Source: Crossaster papposus
Lineage: Eukaryota; Echinodermata; Asteroidea; Velatida; Solasteridae
NCBI GenBank assembly: GCA_037893245.1
Contig: JBAIAA010000401.1
Span: 248,001-312,000, forward strand
Reading direction: 5' to 3'
DNA: 64,000 nucleotides
This document shows positions 1-12,300 of this stretch, in pieces (position 1 is the stretch's first letter; the number at the start of each line of letters is the position of its first letter). Made by a program: the position numbers and the translations under genes. The notes under the pieces are model-generated. The model did not search any database and was not told the DNA's origin. It saw only the letters and a list, made by a program, of their open reading frames with translations.

Positions 1-134
1 TCCGATGCCAGATATCAGCTTGTTTTAACGCGTCTAGGCCCATAAGCCGATTTTAAATGTACGTTTAAAACCGACCAACTACATATTTATTCCCCTATTT
101 CGGACAGTTTCTACTTATTAGTAACCAGACTCAC

Positions 135-325
135 CTCCTAGATTAGGTGCCTTATCAATGAGCGATGCTACCAGTACCAGACTGCCTTTCTTAGATCCCT
201 TCTCCTCCCGTCCCGCCGTCTTCATGACATCCTCAAATCCAGGCATCAGTGTGTCTTGCCATGGTATGATCTTTTTTTGAACATTGGTTTCCTTGTTGCA
301 TGCTTCAGATGCTGAATTGGTGAAG
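135..325 (-). CDS. TARBP1: TARBP1 exon E22 (start of the SPOUT methyltransferase domain)
   Basis: Contains NVQKKIIPWQDT and, at the end, LVLVASLIDKAPNLGG, the first strand and motif 1 region of the SpoU/TrmH fold ('[20 protein letters not shown]' in vertebrates). The donor is GTGAGT at 129-134, leaving one base. The acceptor is uncertain: AG at 326 (used) or 312; neither joins E21 in phase, so one short exon may be missing between 350 and 1384. Confidence 0.82.
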
Positions 326-3300
326 CTGCCATCTTGTTATTAAGGGGAACCAAATAACGTTACACCAACTTAATTCAAGTAAAACAGGGCTGCATTAAAA
401 GTCATTAGAAAGTCATTACAAAGTCATTACAAAATCCCTGAAAATGTTATGTTTTGGGTTGAAAGAAAACCAACCTAATGTTCTACCTTTCCTGAGAAAA
501 GCTCCACTAAAAATGATTGTTTACATCGGACACGATGGTACGCACACGTTTAATTTTCCTGTCGTTCACATTCAATATGCACAATACACGTTGTGTGTGT
601 CTATAAATTATACACAAAACCAATGCACAAAATGTAGTTTCTTACACATCCGCAAAAGGAGAACACTTTACGGCTGGAATCACGACTATATACCAGAAAA
701 GCTCAAGTTGTTGGGGTTCTCTAATAAAGTAGACCCTGAAACTCTTGTTTACACAAGAATAACACAAAAACGCCCTGGTTTTAGAGAATGGTTGTGTGGA
801 TGTTTATATCCTGCTTTTCAGTGCTCTTTTTGATTAACACCATTTCGTTCAAAATGTGTTTTAATTGTAGCCCAATTGAGCGCTTTCTAGACGTAAACGC
901 CAACAGTCCTTAATCCTTCAATTTTAATATACTTAGGCACATCCCTACAAAGTTTTAGTTAATTACACCTCTACTATTAACCAGTTCGCGCAGGGATTAT
1001 TTTAACATCGCCGAGGGGCGGGATTATTTTTAACGAAACTCGATCCGAAGCGGGTTCAGGCCAATAGTGCCGGGAAGCACACCCACTCATTTCCGGCCTT
1101 GCTCGCTGCTGACAGACAGTTCCGAACTTGAACTTGGCGTGTTTATGCGTCATCCGTTTTGAATTTGGGAAAAACTTTGCGTTTATATACGGCATCCGGC
1201 ACGAACTGGTTAAAGGGGCTTTATACAATAGGATAGGTAACAGTAAACGTCACAATGGAACTACCTGTACAACTCTAACAGTCCTGAATTCTTCCATATT
1301 AATATCATTTGGCACATCCCTTAGAGTTTTGGTTAATTACACCTCTACTAAAAGGTGCTTTATACAATAGGGTAGGTAACTACCTGTACAACTGCCGACA
1401 ACGTGAACATTGACTGGCTCTTACCGGGACCTGCCTGCAATGTCGATGGTTGTACAGTCAGGGTCGTGCGGTACTCCTTCTGTATCAGACTACACTCTGG
1501 GTTGCACAGACCAATTACAGGACGTGATTTGTGCGAGCTGCTCCACAACGAGGGGCAGTCTTTCTCGAAGAGCTGGGGTTGTAGGAGCTGGTCATCGGGA
1601 AGGGAGCTCAGGGCGGGAAGGATGTGGAACACAGTCTGTGGGGAAATACCAGAAGACGGACACTTTAGATGTGCTAGCAACACTTTTATTAGCCAGATTA
1701 TGACACAAGGATTGTTTTCACCTATTAATCCTTACACCGTGTTACTTCTATGTAGCACGCGCTGTGGGCCTCAAATGTTTTCACTTCACAAGCACGACTT
1801 CTTGTTGATTTAAAAACTATTCATGCTGGTACCCTCAATATGACTGTGCGTCGGAACCGGGCACTTGAACCGATACCCGACAATTAGCTAGGGCATAAAC
1901 AAAGGGTCTACGATTGACCGACCGTCCACGATTGAAAAATCGTGTACAAATCCTAAAGGAGGCCTTTCGAAAAAGTACAAACAAAATACAGGGGACAATA
2001 TGGGGTCAGCGATTGCTGGTGTTTTTATATTGCATGCCTTTGGGCAAGGCACTTTATCACTCATTGCTTCTCTTTCACATGTTTTAGTGGGAAACAGTTT
2101 TCATGACATTTCACACAATTTTTAAAACTTGTCCACACCTTTTTCACACAAGTGGGAAACCGTTTTCAGACCTTTTCACAAAGTGGAAAACGTTTTCACA
2201 CCTTTTCCCAAAGTGGTAAACCTTTTTCACACAGAAATTTCCCATTCCTATTTGCAGTGTGAACTTTTAATAGCACTGTATGTACTGTATGTACAGCCTA
2301 AAATGATGTTTGCAATAATGCAATACACTACACGGAGATTCAGATAGAAGAGTGCACACATTTTAACTCGGTAAAGCAAATTACGTACCTCCATGGTGTA
2401 ATCCTGCACAGGATGGACTTTGAAAAGATAGAAGTAACTGTCTAATTTGTTTGGAGGTGGCACTGCTGATCTGCAAAACAAAATTGAATGCATGGTAATG
2501 ATGGCATTATAAAAATGGCAAAGTCTTCAGCATGATGTCATCCAGAGCCACGCAGAGTTTAACAGGCTCTTGAATTGTCGCCCTCAAACCCTGCGGACTT
2601 CGCAGCAATCATTAAGTTGGCCAATACATGATATGAACGTCCACCCCTGGTAAAATGACAATTTCTACCACTATATTTAAATTTATTGGCGTTTACGTAG
2701 CTTTTCAGTCTTTTATGTTTCTTATTCTGTATAATATATAATAGCAAGGCTTTATTTCACGTTCTGTACGTTAATTTCTACAATTTTTCCGATTAATTTT
2801 AATTTTTACGTGAGAGGATGAACATACAACTGCTGTGCCGAGGTGAAACCAAGGGTGCTAAGCGTCCCCAAGGGTGTTCAAAACGTCATATCCCACATCA
2901 CAACAGTTAGCAATTGTTTCGTTATACCCCTGCCTTGAAGCTCAGCAGACATTTATGAGGACTGAAGATATAAAATGTTCAAGTAAAAACGTATTTTACA
3001 GTCCTTCATTTTTAAGCAGCGCGATCGCGCTCGCGCTCGCGCTCCTCTGCGCTTCCCAATATTTTCCGAGGAGAGCAAAACACAGCACTCCTTAAAAATG
3101 TCACAGGAGAAGTAATTTCTTCAGTTTGATTTGTATTAAATGCGAACCAGAACGACGTCCGTGGATTGTGTGTCATAGAAAAACCTATACTACAGTAGGG
3201 GGCCTACTAAGGTACTGTTTTGTTACGTACGCTTGCGGTATACTCATGCAGTATGTGTGCCACGATATATATATCTAGATATATCTAGCCAGCCATGAAC

Positions 3301-6300
3301 ATCACGAATGAACACTTAAAGGTATGTACAGGAATAAAACGATCCTATCTCTGCAATGCACGTGCGCGTGCACTGTTGTGTACATGTACTGTACATTGTC
3401 ATTGTACGTGTACATGTACTGTACATTGTCATTGTACATGTACATGTACATGTACAATATACCTGTAACACCCGTACCCCCAGTACTGTAGCTGGGCACG
3501 TGCATCTACATTGTACTTACTGAATGTACATGGTGTTCCGTACGAAAATACCAGGTGTGATTTTCAGTGCGCCTGATCGACTGCGAGTGCCTGACGCGTT
3601 CATGCAATACGTTTAGTGGTAAGATGGGGTACATTATTGTATATGGCACTGAGACTAAACAAAGAAGTACTGCGTGCACACACACTGTTAAAAAATGGGT
3701 AGCTAGCGCATGCATTAGCAAACTTTGACTCGGTGGATAATAATGTTCGTTTTCTATTAGTGAGTGTAAATAATAAACAAGTGCTACAATTACAGTAGTG
3801 GCAATTTACAAGTATTACCTTTATAGTGTGTTTTTTTTAGCTGTTTCGGACATACACATGTAGGCCAAAACAGCTCTTGTTTTCGTTTTATTTAAGGAGA
3901 GCAAATAGCTCTCCTTAAATCAACATCAGGATTTAAGGAGAGCGATTTTAAGCTTTTCCCGTGTTTATTAAAATGAAGGACTGATTTTACAATGCAAACA
4001 AAATGAACTCAGCTTCACGCGCGCTCAAAACAGCTGATCGTCTGCTCGTTCGCTGCTCCACTACAGTTTACTATCGTCATTAGTGTGTAGGTGAACATTG
4101 CCCGGGTACCAATGATAAACAGCTCACAGAAAAGCAATCGTGTGATATTACGTCCTCACATTGGGATATGAGTTGTTATACAAAGGACACGTGATCGTTC
4201 TAGACCAATACAAATAGAGTATCTAAGACAGAGGTATAAACAAATGTTTTATACAACACCCGTCATTGTTGATCACGTGCGTTGAGTTATTCAACACAAT
4301 GTAATTCAAATCATAGGGCAGTCGCAGTGCGATCGTTACTCAATCGCGCAGTCACAGATGCATCTTGTAGGCATTCATAGCCTTTCGGGGTTTTATGCCG
4401 ATGTTCTACGATGTTCTACAATGTTCTACGCATATGCAAATCTCAGCCCAATCGTCTGCACTCGTCTGTAATCCTGACTCTATTCTACCACAACCGGAGT
4501 ACATCGTAATAGACCGCAGCAGGTCGTGATGAATCGGCTTCACATTCGTACAGACGTCATTAATATACGTACAGAAATCATTGATATTCGTACCAGTGTC
4601 ACCCTATAGAAGGACCATGGGTATTTGTAGAAGGGTGCAATCTGGGCACTTCTCCTCCGATTCATCCCAATTAAAACTGCCGCGACTAATCGGGGGCTGG
4701 GGTCGCAAAAATTGTGACAGTGTGACCTAGGCTTAACCCTAACCCCCTAGGCTCTCGCACTAGGAAGCATACCAAACCTAACAAACTTCAACAGCTCACA
4801 CATGTTCAGTAATTTTTGGTACACTGTACTGAACCTAACAGTACTAAACCTGCCAAACTCCAACAGTTGAAGTTGTATTGACTTGGAACAGTGATAACTG
4901 GCCAGTGGTATTATGTGTTTTAGTGGGGACACACATACAAGGTGTAAGTGTACAGTTGACCAGGAACTGTGCCGTGACAATGTGGGTCACTCACGTATAA
5001 ATGCCTGTGCATTCTCAAAAGTCTCAAGTCTCATGCCTTTCTGTCCTGAACCTCACAGAATTCAACAGGGTCTCCCTGGGCCTTTGGTACTGAGTCAAAC
5101 AAAGTCTAACAACAAGTTGTTACGGTTTGGTACCAAACCTGCCAAAACCTAGCGAAAGCTGCAGTTGGAGTTTGGTGGGTTTGGGGTAGTTAGGGTTAAA
5201 GGTAGGATACACCATTTGCAGATATCAAAAATATTTACTACCGAATTATTAAGAAATATCTTACTCATTTGAAAGTATATAATGATTCTAGGTATCCAGC
5301 AAATTAGTGTGCTAAATATCCTGTAATTATTCCGAAAAATTAAACGTTATAAAGAAAAATTTACGATCGCAAAAACAAAGATAACATAAGAATAACTGCT
5401 CGACGCCGGTTGAAAACGAACGTCCTTTTTCGTTATTTTCTTGGCAACCATGATTGTAAAACTTCAGACAGGTCAGTTAAACGATATTTACTAAAAATAC
5501 AACCCCCCAAATCTACCCATTCATGATAATTCAAGCAATTACCAATGGTGTATCCTACCTTTAAGGCATCTTCCACAGTTTAAACTTGCTGCAGACAATA
5601 TTTTTTGCTAAAAAATATCCTGCTTCTAAAAAAGTAAAAAATTCTTACGTGCCATCTTGAAGAAAGCTCATGCATGACTGCAGCAACGGGAACGCGTTGG
5701 TGACGCTGCTCAATCCTGCCTGTGAGCAGTCTTGCCACATCTTCTTGGCACAGAGCAGAGCGAGATGCCTGATGGAGGATGTCTGGATCAGAGCCCAGGG
5801 GAACACCACAGGGAAAGCACGCTGGTAGAAGGATTCCTGGAGATGTGACGGACACAGTGTAGGAAAGCATTAACCAAACAGGCCGATAGTGCCTGTAAGC
5901 ACACCCACACATTTCCGGCCTTGCTCGCTGCTGACAGACATTTCTGGCCTTGCTCGTGGCGTGTTTATGCGTCATCCGTTTTGAATCTGGGAAAAACTTT
6001 GCGTTTATATACGTCATCCAGCGCGAACTGGTTAATTGGTATTACATGTAGCATACCACTTGAAGCTATCCTAAAAGTAACCAAATAAAATATTGCCAAA
6101 AAGCTTACATGTTTTAAACATATTTGACCCTAACCCTTTGAGTGCTTATACTAGAAATTGTCCTGAATCCGCCAAAGTCCATCAAGTTTGTCTTGTCCAT
6201 CATAATCCAGCAGTGTACATTCTTGAAAAAATCCTGAATCCATCAACAATCCACCAGCAAAAGTGTGATGGATTCTGACGAAAAATCAGGATACAATGCT

Positions 6301-9300
6301 GGCATAAAAATACTTTGCAGTGTTTTTCCGTTGAATCCTTAATATCCACCACCTCAAAATCCATTTTGCAGTACTGCACAATCCTGCAGTACTGCTGCGC
6401 TTAAAATTTTGAATTCCTCAGATTCCACCAGATTGTTCAATATTGAGGTATCCTGATACTGCCGAACTCCTCCAAAACAGAGAATGGACTTGGATGGATT
6501 CAGGTACGTTAGGCTTAATGACACTGCACTCTATGTGAAATTATTCCTTCTGGCATGCTGACTTTTTGAATTGAAGTTTTTTACAAAGCCCCCCCACCCC
6601 CTCTAAAGATCTAGAACCTGCTGACTTCACACCAGGGCCGGCCAGACCCAGAGCGCAGACCAGGTGTGTACACACAGTCGTGAACCACATAACGACCGAG
6701 GATCGATATTGTGTTTTCCTTTATTCCTTTACTATACCCTAACCCCATTACTTAGCGCTTGCCCCAACGATCGAGGACCGAATTCGGACAAGCAAACCGT
6801 CCTTCGAGGATCCTTTGTTCCCTTTGTTCTCTTTTGTGTTTCGATCCTCGATCGTAATACGATACAAGAACACACATTCTTTTGGTACATTGCGTTATGG
6901 GGACAACACTCTAAAATTCTAAAATTTTCAGCATCAACCTAATTTGTCCTCTTCTTCATTTTCTTTCATTATACCCTAACCCAATTTTCCCTTGTTCTAC
7001 CTTTACTGAAGACCCAACGCGCTATGGGGACTCGAAAATGTCCCCACTACTCGGTCTGTCTTTTCCAAACAAAAGAGCCTGTCCCCATAACTAGGTGGAT
7101 GCTCGTACAGGATCCCCTGCGAATGTGGCAAAGTGTACATCGGCGAGACTGACAGGGACCTCCCCACCAGACTCAACGAACACAAAGCCCATGGCAGAAA
7201 GGGAGACTTCGACAAATCATCCATTGTCGAGCACTCCCACACCGAAGACCATCAGATCAAAATAACGAACCAAATTTAAACCAACCTTTTGTTGTTCCGG
7301 CTGAACCATCCCCAGATGAGCAATCAGTGTGAGTAGTGGGCACACATTAGTCTCCATTGAACCCCTCAGCTATTAACAAAATGAAAGGATATCAGTTGCA
7401 AAACCACAAGTGAGTGAGTAAGTGAGTTTTGGGTTTTGCGCTGTGCCGGCATCAGTGGCCATATTAACGGCGGGAATGTGTACAAATATAAGACAATATG
7501 TAGTAATAAAAAACAAACAAGTGAACTGTGGAAAATATAAAAACTTGAAGTCAGAGGGAACAATTATCACACAGGAAAAGAATGAGAACGTTTCAAAAGA
7601 ATGAAAGAACCATTGTATAGAAGTATAACGATAGACTGATTCTAGGCAGTTTTCCAGGAGAATCCCGTGGGAGGCGGGCCACGGAGGATCCCCCAGACAC
7701 ACGGCACCCTGTCTAAATGGGTCCCTCAAAGCCGGCAATTTCCCTTGCAGTGCAAAACCACAAAGAAACACTACATACAAAAGGTAGGTAATACACATTT
7801 CAATCTGATCCTAATATTTGTGTTCCCGTTTAAAGGTAGGATACACATTTTGCAGATATCGAAAAATTTTACGACTAAGTAAATAACGACTGTAGGCACC
7901 CAGCAAAATGATTTCGCTAGATTGAATTAAAAAAAGAAAATATCACGATCGATGGACGTCGATTGCAGAAACAACGAAAACAACATAAGAACCACTGCCC
8001 AACGCGGGTTAAAAACGAACGCCGTTTTTCTTGCTTTCCTCAGCATCCATGATTGTAAAACTTCGGACAGGTCAGTTAAACAATATTTACTATAAAATAC
8101 AACCCCCAAATCCACGCATTCATGATCTGTCAAGCAATTCCCATGGGTGTATCCTACCTTTAAAGGTAATATACAGCATTTTTGTTGGCTGTAATTTTTA
8201 GAAATGGGTAGATTTGGGGTTTAGTATTTTGTAGCAAATATTACTAGTACACTGCATGGATGCTTTGGGGAAAAAAAAACTCTCTGTTCTTGGAGTTTGG
8301 TTGCCCGACAAAATGGAACAATTAACACTTTGACTGCTAAGCCCGAGAATTCTCGGGATAAACTTACCCCACCGTAACTGCTAAGCCCGAGATTTCTCGG
8401 GTTAGCAGTACAACGATTTGCCGCCCTCTGTTGATCAAGAATTAAAATGCTTTTCATGTATAACATGTCTTGACATTTTTTAACGTACACATCGGAATCA
8501 TATGCGGCTGGTTCCGGCCGTGTTTTGACCACTGGGCGGGTACCAACGATTGCGAAGTACCGGGGTGTTTACATTTTTCTGTATTTGGGGATTTAAAAAT
8601 GGCGGCGCCCAGGAAACGTTAGTTTAGACTATGTTATCGATGAAATATTTGCAAATAGCGACTCTAAAGCAAGTGAATTTGGAGGAGATGATGATTCTGA
8701 TACTATAGAATAGGAAGGTAATACCAGTGACGTTGGAAGTGAATCTAATCATTCGGAGGAATTAGACGATACTCGACGACAAAGTTTTGGCAATCGACAG
8801 TGCTAGTGAACATAGTGAATCTAGCGGTTCGGACCGTGGTCGTGGCAGAGGTTGTGGTAACCGTGGCAGAGGCCGTGGTAACCGTGGCAGAGGCTGTGGT
8901 AACCGTGGCAGAGGCCGTGGTAACCCTGGCAGAGGCTGTGGTAACCCTTTATTTAAATGTTTTTTATATTGGGGAGCATAATAGGGAGTGACGGGGGTAA
9001 AAACATATTTATTTGTAGTTCTCTAAAAAACTGCAGCACCGTGGGCGGTAACGGTGTAAAAAATGGCAGCAGTCAAAGTGTTAATAGAAATGTTTCAGGG
9101 ACAGACACTTCTGCCCACGTGTACCTGATGGCAAACAAACTATAGACTAACTATATTAGGTAAATTGGGAGGGGAGGCAGTGTTATAACAAAAACAATTT
9201 TTTCCAAAAGATGGTCAGCTGACCATTGTTGGAAATTGATACAGAAATACACTGATCCAGTAGGCCATGCCTGCCATGGCAACTGCTTAGCTAGTAACGT

Positions 9301-12300
9301 GACACGTGCCTGGCCGATCACTTGCACAGTGCATTACAACAGAGTGTAATTACACATATTAGTAGGTAAGTCTTTGGCTTAGAAAATGGCATATTTTTTT
9401 TACCTTTTACCTTTATTAACCAGTTCACGCCAAGATTATATTAACATCACCGAGCCGAGGGCGGGATTACTTTTAACAAAACTCGATCCGAAGCGGGTTC
9501 AGGACGATAGTTCTGGGAAGCACACCCACGGATTTCCGGCCTTGCTCGCTGCTGACAGATATTTCCGGCCTTGCTCGTGGCGGGTTTATGCGTCATCCGT
9601 TTCAATTCTGGGGAAAACTTTACGGGTTTATGCGTCATCCGGCGCGAACTGGTTAACATCATTGGAAATCAGATTTACAATGAACATAACAATTAAACAT
9701 GACTATGATTATAATCAGGCTGGTAACTAAATTTGGGGCTTTTAAATAAAACAAAAGTAAAAAATGGTGCGGTAAACTATGCTCAAGTGAAAAACATGTT
9801 CGCCGTACAAAATGGCAACAATTTGTTGGACCTAAAATCATGCACTGTGATGGTTCAATTTGTCATGGCGTGTGGCCTACTGGATTTGTCTAAATCTCCC
9901 TACCTTTCCCCCAAAAGCTAGACCCAAACAACATCAACTGTTCTATTCAATTTAATCCTCCAATTCCCACCTTTTGTTATCAGATATTCTCCCGACCAAA
10001 TTTTGCTCAGCAAAGTTATGAATTCCATAAGAAGCCATTAGAAAGCAATACAAAAATTATCAGAAAATATTGAAGCATTTTTACATGTACTGAGAAAACA
10101 CTGAATTGTTTTCAGACCAGCCTCGTAGGGTTTGTGCCCAGGGTTTCAAGTGATGTCCAGGTATGGAATTCTTTTATGACGTTCTGCTTGTCTATCAGGA
10201 CTTGCCTTTTGTATGTAATCCCATACTTTCTCCTCTAGGCTCGGTACAAGCATCATTAGCTGGGTAGCTGTCCATATCATGAGATATCTGACTGAGGATT
10301 GCTTCTCTCCGACTACCGACGTCAAGACGTCCTCCAATATCTGGCCGGCTCGCTCCTGATCCGAAGATGCAAAATTTAAACAAATTGTATAATAATTGTT
10401 TGCAGATATTTAATTTAACCGCCATACAGCTACACATGTTGTATGGATAAAACCACAATTGACATGTAACAGAGATAACAGAGATGTAGTGCCTCTGAGC
10501 GTGCAGATCCCATCCTTACCTTGTCTACATAGGGTACAAACACCAGTAACAGAGATGTAGTGCCTCTGAGCGTGCAGATCCCATCCTTACCTTGTCTACA
10601 TAGGGTACAAACACCAGTAACAGAGATGTAGTGCCTCTCTGAGCATGCAGATCCCATCCTTACCTTGTCTACATAGGGTACAAACACCAGTAACAGAGAT
10701 GTAGTGCCTCTCTGAGCATGCAGATCCCATCCTTACCTTGTCTACATAGGGTACAAACACCAGTAACAGAGATGTAGTGCCTCTGAGCATGCAGATCCCA
10801 TCCTTACCTTGTCTATATAGGGTACAAACACCAGTAACATAGATGTAGTGCCTCTGAGCATGCAGATCCCATACTTGCCTATAATTCGTCAATTACATTG
10901 GCTGCCTGATTCGTTCAGGATTAATTTTAAAATCCGTTTGTTGACCTTCAAAGCTCTTCATGGTCTTTCTCCAAAGTACTTACAGGATCTTGTTTCCATC
11001 CGGAAAGTATCTTCATATCAACTTAGGTCAGGGAATAATGGTATTTTCTTAGATTATCCCTCTGGTAAAATGTTGACTACATTTGGGGCTTTTTCTGTGG
11101 CAGCCCCTAAGCTTTGGATTGCGCTACCGTTTCATATACGTAGTGAACAGAAACTTACCTCTTTTAAATGTAATATAAAAACCCATCTTTTTAAAGCCGC
11201 TTTTTAGTGTGTTTTTTTGGTTTGCTCTTTTGTGTCTTTTGTTTGTCTTTCTTCTATGGTCGCCTTACAAGTTAGTTTAGATTTTTAGCATAGATAGGGT
11301 TTGAGGCGTCTGTCTCCTGAAAAGATCAAGACATTACCGATACCAGCAGGGATAGGCCTATGTACAATAAGTATTACTGTTTGTTCTCTGTTGGCGGGAC
11401 AGACGTATCCCCATACTTTTGTTTGGGCACTGGCCTGGTGACCAGTCTTTTTTCTTTGTCTTTTTTTTCCATTCTGTGCTTTTTAACATGTATTCTGCAC
11501 CTTTGATCATTTGTATGCAAGGGGCGCAATATAAATTTTAAATATTATTATTATTATTATCATTTTTACCTTGTCTGCATAGGGTACAAACACCAGTAGC
11601 ATCTGCCAGACTCGGATATTCATTCTATGTAGCTGGGTGTTCATGGTGTAACTGCGTATTGTGCTAGTCTTCAGCTCAAGAAACTGAAAATGAGGAAAAT
11701 GATTACATTAAATTCAGGCTAGCAAAGATATAATCGAATTCATTGGACCTCGAATGTGACCAGTTCAATATGAGACCAACTTCTACAATTGCGTAAAATA
11801 TGTGACCTGCTCTACAAAAAGGTGTCTTATGTCGCGAACAAATGAAATTGAGTTATATACATGGTAAGAAAGCCCACAACGTAAGCTTTCATTTAGTATA
11901 TAATAGAGATCCATAGCCCCTCTCATTTTGGAGACACAACATGTTTTAATTACTTTTTCGGAGTCTAAATTACACAACTGAGAAAACAGGCAAATACCCG
12001 GCTCTATTGTACTACAACAGAACGATGCACACAAAATGGTTCTTTTTTCCACTTTATTCATCAAAATCAACATTTCTTTTAATGAAACCTTAAACTGTAT
12101 AAACTAAAACAAATAAAAAACTCATTTTGATGAAATGTTTACCCTCTCAACGTTGAGCGGGCCATTACATGATAGTGCATAGCACGACTTAAGACACCTT
12201 TTGTAGAGCCGGTCACATATGACGTACGTTCGACCACATGATGTTCATGCACAAGGTTATAAATGGCAGGTTAACACATTCCCAATTTTTGAGCCGTATC

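Noticed and set aside
444-833. 129-codon plus-strand open frame
   Set aside because: Lies in a TARBP1 intron, AT-rich, no recognisable motif, no splice or promoter context.
4737-5195. Interstitial telomere array
   Set aside because: Each CCCTAA occurs once at the element ends next to TTAA; there is no tandem array, so these are transposon ends.
5580-6017. 145-codon minus-strand open frame as a separate gene
   Set aside because: It is a fusion of exon E19 (in the wrong frame) with the family A MITE.
10463-10880. CRISPR-like direct repeats
   Set aside because: Units are contiguous and near-identical along their whole length, with no unique spacers; eukaryotic minisatellite.
10430-10892. Minus-strand repetitive proteins (VTGVCTL..RQGKDGIC type)
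   Set aside because: Translation of the 71-73-bp minisatellite, with frame changes between units; no start or stop logic.
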